The notes: a model not told the origin generated them from the letters alone. DNA of 47,035 bases from JAMIFN01 sp035906235 (GCA_035906235.1 JAMIFN010000101.1:1-47035), one strand, 5' to 3'; numbered from the stretch's first letter, positions 23,670 to 32,783 are shown. Numbers and translations: made by a program.

Positions 23670-25574
23670 TTAGCCTTGTGACTCGGCGGCTGCGTTCGCT
23701 GAGCCTGCCGCTTGCACCTCAAAGCGGAACAGGCGGCACTCAATCGGGCCATTCCACATGGGGATTTTGCGGTTTTCGGCTAAGTGCATATGCCCAGGCA
23801 ATTTGAAGTCGGGCGATAAAACCCAAGCCGTCCAGCCACCAAAGCCCTGTTTCCAGTGCGCGGCTAGTTGCACGAAAAAGTCCAAATCCGAAGCAGCAAA
23901 ACCGCCTGTTTCGATGCGCTCGCCATAAGGCGGGTTCAGCACAATCAGGCCGGGCAGGTCGATGGGCGCGTGGCGTTGCAGGGCATCACCACCACGGAAT
24001 TCCAACCAATCGGCCACGCCTGCGCGTTCGGCATTGCGCTGGGCAAAATCGACCATGCGGTGGGCCACATCAGAGCCGAAAATGGTGATTTTCGAAGCAT
24101 TTTTGGCATTTTGCGCCGCAGATGCTGCCTGGGTTGCTTCTTCTTTGATAGCAAGCCAGTCGGCGCGCACAAAGGGTTTGAGGCGTTCAAAACCAAAACT
24201 GCGTTGGCTGCCTGCCGCGATGCCGGCGGCGATTTGCGCCGCTTCAATGGCGATGGTGCCGCTGCCGCAGCAGGGGTCGTACAGGGGCTGCTCGGGGGTC
24301 CAGCCGCTGGCGGCCAAAATCGCGGCGGCCAGGGTTTCTTTCAAAGGCGCGTCGCCCGTGTCTTGGCGCCAGCCGCGTTTAAACAGGGGTTCGCCCGAGC
24401 TGTCGATGTAGAGCGTGAGCATGTCGCGCGTGAGGTGGGCGTGTAGGCGCACATCGGGGTAGTGCGTTTCTACATTGGGGCGCGCACCCGTGTGCTGGCG
24501 GAAGCGGTCGGCCACCGCATCTTTGATTTTCAAGGCGGCAAAGTTCAGGCTTTGCAGCGGGCTGGCTTGCGCGGTGAGGTCGATTTTGAAGGTTTGTGCA
24601 ACGCCAAACCAAGTCTCCCAAGGCAGCGCGAAGGCGGTTTCGTACAAATCGGCCTCTTGGCGATAGGGCGCGTGCGCCAGCTCAATCAACACGCGCTGCG
24701 CTAGGCGGCTGTGCAGATTGAGGCGTTGCACGGTTTCCCAATTGCCCTGCAGCGCGACACCGCCACGGCTGGTGCGCAGATCTTGCGCCGCGCCACCCGT
24801 GATGCGCGCGACCTCTTCGGCCAGATAGTCTTGCACGCCTGCGGGGCAGGGCAAAAAGAGGTTCAGGGCTGTGGTGTCGGCGGCGGGGAAATCGGTTTTG
24901 ATGGCCGCGCCTGGCTCAGGTCGAAAACTGGGGCGCTCAGGCCGATCGCTGAAATCACGGCGCGGACGGTCTTCAAAACTGCGCTGTGGGCGATCACCTT
25001 GTGGCCTGTCGCTGAAGTTGCGCGGCGGACGGTCGCCAAAGTCACGGCGTGGACGGTCTTCAAAACTGCGCTGTGGGCGGTCGCCTTGTGGTCTGTCGCT
25101 GAAGTTGCGCGGCGGCCTATCGCCAAAGTCACGGCGTGGGCGGTCTTCAAAACTGCGCTGCGGGCGGTCGCCTTGTGGCCTGTCGCTGAAGTTGCGCGGC
25201 GGCCTATCGCCAAAGTCACGGCGTGGGCGGTCTTCAAAATTGCGTTGCGGACGATCACCTTGTGGCCTGTCGCTGAAGTTGCGCGGCGGACGGTCGCCAA
25301 AGTCACGGCGTGGGCGGTCTTCATAACTGCGTTGTGGCCTGCCGCCTTGCGGTCGATCACCATAAGGGCGGCGCGGTTTGTCGTCCGAAGAACGCTGTGG
25401 CCTGTCGCCACCACGGTTGTCTGGGCGCTTGGGCGCTTCGCCCTTTGGTTTAAAGCCTGCGGCCTGTTTGCGGCCTGCGGGGCGCACGGCTTTGCGCCCC
25501 GCGTCTTTAGGCGGCTGGCCGCTATTGGCCTTGATGCCGAGTTTGGCGCGGCTAGGTGGGGTGGAATCGGTCAT
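23670..25574 (-). CDS. RlmL/YpsC-type THUMP-domain RNA methyltransferase with Arg/Asp-rich repeat leader
   Basis: A 634-residue protein. Residues about 235-634 are a THUMP domain plus a Rossmann methyltransferase: the SAM-binding block DPCCGSGTIAIEAA starts at D433 and the catalytic NPPYGER at N547. This corresponds to the N-terminal half of E. coli RlmL, which makes m2G2445 in 23S rRNA; the RlmK half is absent, as in the YpsC branch. Residues 1-235 are low-complexity and basic, including four full and one partial 29-residue repeats (residues 74-212) built of RPQGDRPQR, SFEDRPRRDFGDR and PPRNFSD. Such RGG/RD-like leaders probably bind RNA or promote condensation; this is inference. No clear ribosome site is visible. 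Downstream lies repeat copy 4. Confidence 0.85.
   Translation of the reverse strand: MTDSTPPSRAKLGIKANSGQPPKDAGRKAVRPAGRKQAAGFKPKGEAPKRPDNRGGDRPQRSSDDKPRRPYGDRPQGGRPQRSYEDRPRRDFGDRPPRNFSDRPQGDRPQRNFEDRPRRDFGDRPPRNFSDRPQGDRPQRSFEDRPRRDFGDRPPRNFSDRPQGDRPQRSFEDRPRRDFGDRPPRNFSDRPQGDRPQRSFEDRPRRDFSDRPERPSFRPEPGAAIKTDFPAADTTALNLFLPCPAGVQDYLAEEVARITGGAAQDLRTSRGGVALQGNWETVQRLNLHSRLAQRVLIELAHAPYRQEADLYETAFALPWETWFGVAQTFKIDLTAQASPLQSLNFAALKIKDAVADRFRQHTGARPNVETHYPDVRLHAHLTRDMLTLYIDSSGEPLFKRGWRQDTGDAPLKETLAAAILAASGWTPEQPLYDPCCGSGTIAIEAAQIAAGIAAGSQRSFGFERLKPFVRADWLAIKEEATQAASAAQNAKNASKITIFGSDVAHRMVDFAQRNAERAGVADWLEFRGGDALQRHAPIDLPGLIVLNPPYGERIETGGFAASDLDFFVQLAAHWKQGFGGWTAWVLSPDFKLPGHMHLAENRKIPMWNGPIECRLFRFEVQAAGSANAAAESQG
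24939..25355 (-). repeat. 87-bp coding tandem repeat (about 4.8 units)
   Basis: Four complete 87-bp units and one partial unit encode the 29-residue Arg/Asp/Pro-rich repeats of the methyltransferase leader. Units differ by only a few bases (for example SFED, NFED and SYED variants), pointing to recent expansion or homogenisation. Because the unit is a multiple of three, copy-number change by slippage keeps the frame. Confidence 0.9.
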
Positions 25575-25683
25575 AAATTACTTTAGTCAAGGATGGCGGG
25601 CAGCCTGGGGGAAGAGGCAAAAACGCAGGGCTGCCAGCCTAGCGCTTTGAAAGAGAGGAGCTCAGCAGCTGTGGGCGCTGAGC

Positions 25684-26526
25684 TTAAGCGATATGCCAAT
25701 ACGCTGCAGCTTGGTGGATATGTGCGGCCTCGGCCGAGGTCAGCAGGGTGAGCGCATGCGGATCAGGGGCGGCTGCGCGGGGGGCTAGTAATTGGCGCTG
25801 CGCCAGCAAATTGGCCGTTTGCTGCGCCACGGCTTGCCCAGTTTCGAGTAAACGAATGCCTGACGGCAGGGCTGCGGCGAATTGCGCGGCAACCAGGGGA
25901 TAGTGGGTGCAGCCCAGTACAAGGGTGTCGATCTGCCCAGCTTGATGGCCGAAAGCGCCCATTTGCGCCAGATTGTCTGCAATCAGCTCTTGCACTTGCG
26001 CCATATCGCCGCTTTCTGGCAAAAATTCGATGGCTTTGGCCAGACCCGGGCAGGCTTGGCAGACAAATTGCGCGCTGCCGCCATGCAGGGCAATCAGGCG
26101 GGCGAGTTTGTCGCTCTCGATCGTGCCACGGGTGGCAACCACGCCCACGCGCCCCGTTTGCGTCAGCGCAGCTGCCGGTTTGATGGCGGGCTCTATGCCG
26201 ACCAAGGGTAAATCTGGCGCCTTGCTGCGCAGGGTACGCACGGCCGCTGCGGTGGCGGTGTTGCAGGCCACAACTAAAGCCTTGATGTGGTGCTGCGCTT
26301 GCAATTGTGCGGCTATATGCAGGCTGCGTTGCAAGACAAAAGCCTCGCCGCGTTCGCCATAGGGTGCGTGGGCGCTGTCGGCAAAATACACAAAACGCTC
26401 GTGCGGCAGTTGCGCGCGCAGGGCACGCAACACGCTCAAGCCACCTATGCCCGAATCAAACACACCTATGGGCGCTGCTGCGAACAAGAGCGGAAACAAA
26501 GGAGGTTGGGGGCTGGGCGTGGCCAT
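25684..26526 (-). CDS. murI: Glutamate racemase
   Basis: A 280-residue cofactor-independent racemase that supplies D-glutamate for peptidoglycan. The two catalytic cysteines are C88 in VVACNTATA and C206 in VLGCTHYPL. The N-terminal IGVFDSGIGGLSVLRAL and YFADSAHAPYGERG blocks are canonical. Length is typical (E. coli 285, most others 265-270). The gene lies 81 bp after the carbonic anhydrase stop on the same strand and may share its transcript. Confidence 0.95.
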   Translation of the reverse strand: MATPSPQPPLFPLLFAAAPIGVFDSGIGGLSVLRALRAQLPHERFVYFADSAHAPYGERGEAFVLQRSLHIAAQLQAQHHIKALVVACNTATAAAVRTLRSKAPDLPLVGIEPAIKPAAALTQTGRVGVVATRGTIESDKLARLIALHGGSAQFVCQACPGLAKAIEFLPESGDMAQVQELIADNLAQMGAFGHQAGQIDTLVLGCTHYPLVAAQFAAALPSGIRLLETGQAVAQQTANLLAQRQLLAPRAAAPDPHALTLLTSAEAAHIHQAAAYWHIA

Positions 26527-26607
26527 CGCAAGCGGGACGATGTGTAAAGCGGTGAAAAGGTGAGGGGAAAACGCGTGATGGCACTGAGTAGGGGCGGCTT
26601 TGAACGC

Positions 26608-27366
26608 TCAGTTCACGATCACGCGGCCATTGAGCGGCTGCAGCGGGCGGTTGTTGGTATGCCGCAGTGCGCTGCGCAGTTGCTGGATTTGCGCTGCAGA
26701 AGCACTAGCAGTTTGTGTCAATACCAGCCAGACCACGCCTTCAGAGCAGGGCGGCGTGGTCAGTGAGCCGCTAAAGCGGTAGAAGGCGTATTGCTCGGGC
26801 AACAGGGCTTGGATGTCCACTGGGCGCTTGAGCGTGGCGGCGCGGTGGTGCTGGCTGGGCATGTGCTGCCAAGCTTTGGCCAGCTCAGGGTTGGCTTGCC
26901 CTTCTTGGAACATCAGCGCCACGACAGCCAGCCCACCTTCTTGGTTTTTATAGACGAAATGGCCTTCGAGCGGAAATTGTTGACCATCGATCGTATTTTC
27001 ACTGGGGGCATGAAAGTGAAACTGCTGCAAGCTAAAACGCTCCTGCCCTAAATCCAAGGTGTTTCCTGGGGCGACATCGATTTGAACCGTATGGCCGTTA
27101 TGCACGATGTTTTGCTGCGCCTGTTCAAAGTGTAAAAGCAGCTTGCTCTGCTGGGCTTTTAATGCGCCTTGGATGTTAATGGGCGACTGGTTTTTGCCTA
27201 TGGCGCACAGGGTGAAGTCGGGGGAAAGCTGACCCCAGTGCTCAGGGCTGGCTTGGCCCTCATAAGCCCAATGCGGGGGCGTGTGCGCACCGTGCTCTGC
27301 GGCCGCGACTGAAACACTGGCGGCTAGCAGCAGCGTGGTCAATAAGCGTAGATTATTTTTCATCAT
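26608..27366 (-). CDS. Periplasmic alpha-type carbonic anhydrase
   Basis: A 252-residue alpha-class carbonic anhydrase that interconverts CO2 and bicarbonate in the periplasm. A Sec signal peptide (MKNNLRLLTTLLLAASVSV, cut after AAA) is followed by WAYEGQASPEHWG and NQSPINIQ, the zinc ligands H117 and H119 in QFHFHAPSEN and H136 in EGHFVY, and the substrate pocket TTPPCSEGV at 203-211. C54 and C207 are placed for the usual disulfide. Two adjacent ATGs (27366, 27363) are possible; GGGAAG upstream fits the second slightly better. Bicarbonate is a substrate of CarB nearby, but no operon link exists. Confidence 0.95.
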   Translation of the reverse strand: MMKNNLRLLTTLLLAASVSVAAAEHGAHTPPHWAYEGQASPEHWGQLSPDFTLCAIGKNQSPINIQGALKAQQSKLLLHFEQAQQNIVHNGHTVQIDVAPGNTLDLGQERFSLQQFHFHAPSENTIDGQQFPLEGHFVYKNQEGGLAVVALMFQEGQANPELAKAWQHMPSQHHRAATLKRPVDIQALLPEQYAFYRFSGSLTTPPCSEGVVWLVLTQTASASAAQIQQLRSALRHTNNRPLQPLNGRVIVN

Positions 27367-27429
27367 GAACTTCCCTTTTTGCTCTTAGGCATCGTTTTTG
27401 ATGCGGCTTGACTGCAGCTCAACAGCACT

Positions 27430-27488
27430 GCATTTTTGATGCATGTTTTGGCATTTTAGGCTGTATATACTGCCTGAGCAGCTATTTT
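27430..27488 (-). repeat. Intergenic repeat, copy 5
   Basis: Minus strand: AAATAGCTGCTCAGGCAG, TATATACAGCCTAAAATGCC, AAAACATGCATCAAAAATG. It fills the gap between the cytochrome stop and the carbonic anhydrase start and has the same orientation as both. Confidence 0.8.
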
Positions 27489-27505
27489 TTTAAGAGTAGC
27501 TGGGG

Positions 27506-27904
27506 CTATTGTGACTGCGCCAGCACATAATCTACGGCAGCCAAAATTTCGGCATCGCCAGCGCCCGAGCCACCGCGCGGGGGCATGGCATTCATCCCTT
27601 TGAGAGCTGCCGTATAAAGCGCCGTTTTTCCAGTAGCGATGCGCGGTGCCCAGGCCGCTTGATCCCCGCGTTTGGGCGCACCCGCGGCGCCGGTATCGTG
27701 GCAGGCAAAGCAAGACTGGCGGTAGACGCGCTCGCCATCGGCTAGGCTGGCGGGCTGAGGCAGGGCCGCTGCCTGAGCCGCCTGCGTTTCAGGCCGCTTT
27801 GCCGCAGGATTTTCGCCTTGGCTTTGGCCGCAAGCGCCCAAGAGCGATGCCAGTGCCGTAGCGCAGGCCAAACCTAGGGCGCGAGTGGGGTGGCGCAGCA
27901 GCAT
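27506..27904 (-). CDS. Cytochrome c5-type monohaem lipoprotein
   Basis: A 132-residue exported monohaem cytochrome of the c5 (CcmE/CytC5) type. The signal region ends in a lipobox-like LLGAC (C25), so it may be membrane-anchored. After an Ala/Gln/Pro-rich linker comes the haem site C65-F-A-C68-H69, then GAPKRGDQAAWAPRIATG, and the axial methionine most likely M107 in GMNAMPPRGG. Members shuttle electrons in the periplasm. ATG 27904 has AAGGA six bases upstream; a GTG six codons earlier is less likely. It starts 18 bp after the pyrG stop, so it is probably co-transcribed with pyrG, an unusual partner. Confidence 0.88.
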   Translation of the reverse strand: MLLRHPTRALGLACATALASLLGACGQSQGENPAAKRPETQAAQAAALPQPASLADGERVYRQSCFACHDTGAAGAPKRGDQAAWAPRIATGKTALYTAALKGMNAMPPRGGSGAGDAEILAAVDYVLAQSQ

Positions 27905-27922
27905 GGGCAATCCTTCAGTCAC

Positions 27923-29584
27923 TTAAACTTGGGCGTTAGAGGCATTTTTGCGTTGGGCTTGATGCACCAGCGCCGCCTTGATGTAGGCGTTGAACAAGGG
28001 GTGGCCGTCCCACGGTGTGGATTTGAATTCGGGGTGGAACTGCACCGCCATAAACCAAGGGTGTACGCTTTGCGGCAGCTCCACAATTTCGGTGAGCTGT
28101 TCGCGCTGGGTAAGGGCAGAAATCACCAATCCAGCTTCGCGCAGGGCGGGCAGGTATTTCTCGTTCACCTCGTAGCGGTGGCGGTGGCGCTCGGTCACCA
28201 CATCGCCGTAGATGCTGTGCGCCAGCGTGCCTGGGGCAACATCAGAGCTTTGTGCGCCCAAGCGCATGGTGCCGCCCAGTTTGCTATTGGCATCGCGCTT
28301 TTGCACGGTGCCGTCGGCGTCTTGCCATTCGTCGATTAAAGCGATGACGGGCTGGGGCGATTGCAAATCAAATTCGGTGCTGTTGGCTTGCGCCAAACCT
28401 GCCACATGGCGGGCGTATTCGATGGTGGCCACCTGCATACCGAGGCAAATGCCCAAATACGGCACTTTTTGCGTGCGCGCGTAGTGTGCGGTTTGGATTT
28501 TCCCTTCCACCCCACGGGCGCCAAAACCGCCAGGCACCAGCACCGCGTCAGCGGCTTTTAAACGCGCTTGGGTTTCGGGTGCGGCAAAGCTTTCGGCATC
28601 GATGTAGTCGATATGCACCTTGGCGCTGTTTTTCATGCCGGCGTGGCGCAGGGCTTCGTTCAGCGATTTGTAGCTGTCGCTCAAATCGGTGTATTTGCCC
28701 ACCATGGCAATGTGGAGCTCTTGCGTGGGGTGCTCGACTTCATCCACCAATTTGTCCCATAGGCTTAAATCGGCAGGCTTGGTCTGCAATTGCAGTTTTT
28801 GGCAAATCAGCTCGTCCAGCCCCTGTTCGTGCAGGATACGCGGCACGCGGTAGATGGGGTTGACATCCCAAACGCTGATGACGCCTTTGGGCTGCACATT
28901 GGTAAAGAGCGAGATTTTTTCGGCCTCTTCAGCAGGCACGGCGTAATCAGCGCGGCAGAGCAGGGCATCGGGTTGAATGCCGATTTCGCGCAATTTTTGT
29001 ACCGTGTGCTGGGTTGGTTTGGTTTTTAGCTCGCCTGCAGCCTTGATATAGGGCAGATAAGTTAAGTGCACAAAGGCGGTTTGCCCAGGGCCGGCGCGCA
29101 AGCTCATTTGGCGCACGGCTTCTAAAAAAGGCAGCGATTCAATATCGCCCACGGTGCCGCCAATTTCCACAATGGCGACATCGACGCCGACCGCACCACG
29201 GCGGATGTATTCTTGAATCTCGCCCGTGATGTGGGGCACGACTTGCACGGTTTTGCCGCCGTAAAAGCCTTCGCGCTCTTTGTCGAGCACGGATTTGTAG
29301 ATTTGGCCGGTGGTGAAGTTGTTCGTGCGCTTCATGCGCGTGGTGATGAAGCGCTCGTAATGGCCTAAATCCAGATCGGTTTCGGCCCCGTCTTCGGTAA
29401 CAAACACCTCGCCGTGCTGAAAGGGCGACATCGTGCCCGGATCGAGGTTGATATAGGGGTCGAGTTTGATGAGGGTGACAGACAGGCCGCGCGATTCAAA
29501 GATCGCAGCCAATGAGGCTGATGCGATGCCCTTGCCTAAAGAGCTAACGACGCCGCCTGTGACGAAAACGAATTTTGTAGTCAT
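27923..29584 (-). CDS. pyrG: CTP synthase
   Basis: A 553-residue enzyme (E. coli 545) that aminates UTP to CTP using glutamine and ATP. The synthase domain shows FVTGGVVSSLGKGI at 8-21, KLDPYINLDPGTMSPFQHGE and GGTVGDIES. The C-terminal class I glutaminase domain has nucleophile C380 in YLGICLGMQ and the usual C-terminal QFHPEFKSTP. Filament formation and UTP/CTP control are general to the family. kdsA and eno, frequent downstream neighbours in proteobacteria, are absent; a cytochrome gene follows after 18 bp. Confidence 0.97.
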   Translation of the reverse strand: MTTKFVFVTGGVVSSLGKGIASASLAAIFESRGLSVTLIKLDPYINLDPGTMSPFQHGEVFVTEDGAETDLDLGHYERFITTRMKRTNNFTTGQIYKSVLDKEREGFYGGKTVQVVPHITGEIQEYIRRGAVGVDVAIVEIGGTVGDIESLPFLEAVRQMSLRAGPGQTAFVHLTYLPYIKAAGELKTKPTQHTVQKLREIGIQPDALLCRADYAVPAEEAEKISLFTNVQPKGVISVWDVNPIYRVPRILHEQGLDELICQKLQLQTKPADLSLWDKLVDEVEHPTQELHIAMVGKYTDLSDSYKSLNEALRHAGMKNSAKVHIDYIDAESFAAPETQARLKAADAVLVPGGFGARGVEGKIQTAHYARTQKVPYLGICLGMQVATIEYARHVAGLAQANSTEFDLQSPQPVIALIDEWQDADGTVQKRDANSKLGGTMRLGAQSSDVAPGTLAHSIYGDVVTERHRHRYEVNEKYLPALREAGLVISALTQREQLTEIVELPQSVHPWFMAVQFHPEFKSTPWDGHPLFNAYIKAALVHQAQRKNASNAQV

Positions 29585-29649
29585 GAGAACCTAGCGGGAA
29601 ATGGTGATTATAAAGGCTGGGAATGCGCGGCTGCGGTGGCCATGTGCAT

Positions 29650-29675
29650 AAAAAAAGCGGCTCATCAGAGCCGCT
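29650..29675 (-). terminator. Rho-independent terminator of the thiolase gene
   Basis: Minus strand: 8-bp stem AGCGGCTC/GAGCCGCT with a 4-base loop followed by a run of seven T. It lies 27 bp beyond the thiolase stop and about 65 bp ahead of pyrG. Confidence 0.85.
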
Positions 29676-29701
29676 GGTGTCTGCCCAGGGGCCGAGGCTG
29701 T

Positions 29702-30892
29702 TTACAGCAACTCAATGGCCACGGCTGTGGCCTCGCCACCGCCTATGCACAGCGCCGCCACGCCGCGTTTTTTGCCGCGTGCTTGCAGGGCGTAAATCAG
29801 CGTGGTCATGATGCGCGCGCCCGTCGCACCGACAGGGTGGCCCAGGGCGCAAGCGCCGCCGTTCACATTGACGACATCGTGGCCCACGCCCATCTCGTGC
29901 ATAAAGGCCATGGTGACGGCGGCAAAAGCCTCGTTCACTTCCCACAAATCGACTTCTTCTTTGCTCCAGCCCGCTTTGGCCAAGGCTTTTTGCGCCGCAC
30001 CGATGGGCGCGGTGGTAAACCATTCAGGCTGGTGCGAGTGCGTGGCGTGTGCCACCAAACGCGCCAGGGGTTTGCTGCCCAATTTTTCTGCCGTTTCGGC
30101 GCGCATCATCACCAAGGCGGCAGCGCCATCGCTGATGGATGAGCTAGACGCAGCAGTCACGGTACCGTCTTTGGTAAAGGCGGGTTTGAGCGTGGGGATT
30201 TTGTCGAGTTTGACTTTGCTGGGGGCTTCGTCTTTGGCCACCACAACATCACCTGTGCGGCTTTTACTGGTGACCGGGGCTATTTCGGCATCAAACGCAC
30301 CTGCGGCCACGGCGCGTTGGGCGCGCATGACGGATTCGGTAGCAAAAGCGTCTTGTTGTTCACGGGTAAAACCGTATTTTTGGGCGCATTGCTCGCCAAA
30401 AACCCCCATGGCTTGACCAGGGTTGTAGGCGTCTTCTAGGCCGTCTAACATCATGTGGTCGTAGATTTTGTCAGCGCCCACGCGGTAGCCATTGCGCGCT
30501 TTGAGTAGCAAATAGGGAGCGTTGCTCATGCTCTCCATGCCACCGGCGACCATGACATCCCAAGTGCCAGCCTTGAGCATATCGTGCGCAAACATGGCCG
30601 CTTTCATGCCTGAACCGCACATTTTCGATAGCGTGACCGCGCCCGCGCTGTCGGGCAGACCGCCTTTATAAGCAGCTTGGCGTGCTGGCGCTTGGCCTTG
30701 GCCAGCCATCAGACAGTTGCCCATCAGCACTTCTTGCACGCTATCGGGGGCAATGCCGGCGCGACGCACGGCCTCTTTAATCGCAACGCCACCCAAATCG
30801 TGGGCAGACTGGCCATTCAAGGCGCCGTTAAAACTGCCCATAGGGGTGCGTACAGCAGCGGTGATGACGATAGCGTCGGCAGGCAGGCTCAT
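29702..30892 (-). CDS. Acetyl-CoA C-acetyltransferase (thiolase)
   Basis: A 396-residue thiolase of the acetoacetyl-CoA (AtoB/PhaA-like) group that condenses or cleaves acetyl-CoA units in fatty-acid or polyhydroxyalkanoate metabolism. The nucleophile is C92 in LSKMCGSGMKA. NEAF at 320-323, H352 in GGACALGHPVGATG and C382 in LCIGGGEATA complete the active site. ATG 30892 begins the conserved SLPADAIVITAAVRTP; 16 codons of open frame upstream lack homology. No phaB, phaC or 3-hydroxyacyl-CoA dehydrogenase gene is adjacent, so biosynthetic or degradative use cannot be decided. Confidence 0.92.
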   Translation of the reverse strand: MSLPADAIVITAAVRTPMGSFNGALNGQSAHDLGGVAIKEAVRRAGIAPDSVQEVLMGNCLMAGQGQAPARQAAYKGGLPDSAGAVTLSKMCGSGMKAAMFAHDMLKAGTWDVMVAGGMESMSNAPYLLLKARNGYRVGADKIYDHMMLDGLEDAYNPGQAMGVFGEQCAQKYGFTREQQDAFATESVMRAQRAVAAGAFDAEIAPVTSKSRTGDVVVAKDEAPSKVKLDKIPTLKPAFTKDGTVTAASSSSISDGAAALVMMRAETAEKLGSKPLARLVAHATHSHQPEWFTTAPIGAAQKALAKAGWSKEEVDLWEVNEAFAAVTMAFMHEMGVGHDVVNVNGGACALGHPVGATGARIMTTLIYALQARGKKRGVAALCIGGGEATAVAIELL

Positions 30893-31120
30893 GGCAAAAC
30901 TCTTTGGTAAAAATAAGGGGTAAAGGGTACGGACGGGCACGGACTGGTGCAGCGGCCGTATGCCTAAAGACAGGGATTATAAATATTGCACTGCAGCATT
31001 TTGGCAATGATGTGTTCTAGGGTGCATGGCTCTCAGTGTTGGCATAGGCGCCAGCATCGTCAACCATGGGGGATACGGCGCAGGTCGTACTGACGGGGAT
31101 TTTTATATGCTATGAAATTT

Positions 31121-31159
31121 GCATCTGCTCGGGCAGGTTTTTCGCGGGAAACCTCAGTT
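31121..31159 (+). repeat. Intergenic repeat, copy 6 (degenerate)
   Basis: GCATCTGCTCGGGCAGG followed by TTTTTCGCGGGAAACC matches only the first half of the family pattern. It lies between the photolyase stop and the thiolase start, both on the minus strand, and is inverted relative to them. The remaining 230 bp of this gap hold nothing I recognise. Confidence 0.5.
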
Positions 31160-32686
31160 TTAAGGTTTTTCTTTAATCACAGCGTAGCGCTGCTTGGTTT
31201 TGGCCACGGCCTCATGCTGATCGACGATGGGCAGGGGGTAATGGTCGCCCGCTTTGTTGCCTAAACGCAGGCCGCAAGCTTGCAGCTCTAGTGCATCAGC
31301 CAGCCAAGGGGCGTGCAGATGGGGTAAATCCAGCTGCGCGAGTTCTGGCACATAGCGGCGGATAAAGCGGCCATCGGGGTCGTACTTTTGGCTTTGCTGC
31401 ACAGGGTTGAAGATGCGGAAAGAGGGTTGGGCGTCGCTGCCCGAGCCCGCTGCCCACTGCCAGCCGCCGTTGTTGCTGGCCAAGTCGTAGTCGCTCAGTT
31501 TTTCGGCGAAATAGGCTGCGCCTCGGCGCCAGTCTAGGCCTAGGTGTTTGCAAAAAAAACTGGCACTCATCAGGCGCAAACGCGGGTGCATATAGCCGCT
31601 GTAGTTCAGCTGGCGCATGGCGGCATCGATTAGCGGATAGCCCGTGTTGCCACTACACCAGGCGGCAAAGATTTTTTTTGTGCGCGCGCCTTTTTCCCAG
31701 GCGATGTGCTCAAACTCGCGTTTATAGCTTTTGCCCTTGGCCAGATCGGGGCGCAGCGCTAACAGCTGGGCATAAAAATCGTGCCGAACCAAGCCACCCA
31801 GCCATGCCGCAGCACCCGCATGGCCTTGCTGCGCCAGCGCCCAGGCTGGGGCAACTGCCTGCCGTATCGACAGGCTGCCAAAGCGCAGATGGATGCCCAG
31901 ATAGCTCACGCCCCGGCGGGCGGGGTAGTCTGCGCGCTCAAGATAGCTATCGAGATGGGGCAAAAAATAATCCAGCATTTGCGCTGCGCCACTGCTGCCA
32001 GTAGGAATTTTGAGCGCCGCCAAATTGCTGGGCAGAAAATCGATATCGTGCAGCTGCGGCAGGGGCTGCTGCAGGGCCGTGGGTACGGACGCCAAATGCT
32101 GAGCCAGGCTGGCGCAGGGGTAGGGCTTGAGCGCATCGGGCTGCAGGCCAAGGCGCCAAGCGCGTTCGTAGGCCGCAAAGCCTGTCGGCGCTTTGCCTTG
32201 GGGCGTCAGCAGCTCGCCGCGTTCAAACAGCACTTGATCTTTGAAGTGGTGCAGCATGATGCCGGCTTGCGCTAAGGCGCCGCGCACCAATTTATCGCGG
32301 CTGATGGCGGCGGGTTCATATTCGCGGCTGCAAAACACGGCCTGCACCCCTAAAGCGGCGGCCAGTTTGGGCAGCTCTTGCGTGGCTTGGCCATGGCGCA
32401 CGATCAGCTGCACCTGCTCGGCATTCGGGATTTGGACCGCTTGCGCCATGCTGCGCAGGGCGCTATCCACATCGCGTAAGCTGGCCAAGATAAATTCCAC
32501 GCGCCTGTCGCTGCGCGGCAGGGTTTCTAAGATGGCGCTATCCAAGGCAAAGGCCACAAAGACCTGATCGCAGCTTTTGAGTGCGTGGTAGAGCGCCGCA
32601 TGGTCATGCGCACGCAGATCGCGCCGCAGCCAAACCAGGCCACGGCTGTAATGGAGGGCGCGTGCTTGCGCGAGGCGTATGCTCAT
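31160..32686 (-). CDS. phrB: Deoxyribodipyrimidine photolyase (class I CPD)
   Basis: A 508-residue flavoprotein of the cryptochrome/photolyase family that repairs cyclobutane pyrimidine dimers using blue light. The N-terminal alpha/beta antenna domain (LVWLRRDLRAHDHAAL) and the C-terminal FAD domain are both complete. Key blocks: GVSYLGIHLRFGSLSIR, AWCSGNTGYPLIDAAMRQL, DLASNNGGWQWAAGSGSDAQPSFRIFNPVQQSQKYDPDG. The Asn near flavin N5 and the distal tryptophans of the electron chain lie in NNGGWQW. One change from the usual MHNRLRM is MHPRLRL. The annotated start is ATG 32686; a TTG seven codons earlier is possible. Presence suggests an organism exposed to light. Confidence 0.94.
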   Translation of the reverse strand: MSIRLAQARALHYSRGLVWLRRDLRAHDHAALYHALKSCDQVFVAFALDSAILETLPRSDRRVEFILASLRDVDSALRSMAQAVQIPNAEQVQLIVRHGQATQELPKLAAALGVQAVFCSREYEPAAISRDKLVRGALAQAGIMLHHFKDQVLFERGELLTPQGKAPTGFAAYERAWRLGLQPDALKPYPCASLAQHLASVPTALQQPLPQLHDIDFLPSNLAALKIPTGSSGAAQMLDYFLPHLDSYLERADYPARRGVSYLGIHLRFGSLSIRQAVAPAWALAQQGHAGAAAWLGGLVRHDFYAQLLALRPDLAKGKSYKREFEHIAWEKGARTKKIFAAWCSGNTGYPLIDAAMRQLNYSGYMHPRLRLMSASFFCKHLGLDWRRGAAYFAEKLSDYDLASNNGGWQWAAGSGSDAQPSFRIFNPVQQSQKYDPDGRFIRRYVPELAQLDLPHLHAPWLADALELQACGLRLGNKAGDHYPLPIVDQHEAVAKTKQRYAVIKEKP

Positions 32687-32783
32687 GCGCCGCGATTGTG
32701 CAGGCAATTGCCCGCTAAAGCTTTGAATGCATGCGGTTTTTTTGCCCTACCTAGGGCTGGGCAGGGCTTTTACAATAGCGTTC

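Noticed and set aside
24939..25355. Possible CRISPR array
   Set aside because: Repeats are contiguous 87-bp coding units without unique spacers, and they keep one open frame on the minus strand.
24711..25586. Plus-strand open frame with tandem ALWPVAEVAR-type repeats
   Set aside because: It is the antisense of the Arg/Asp repeat leader of the methyltransferase; the repeat periodicity is inherited from the sense strand.
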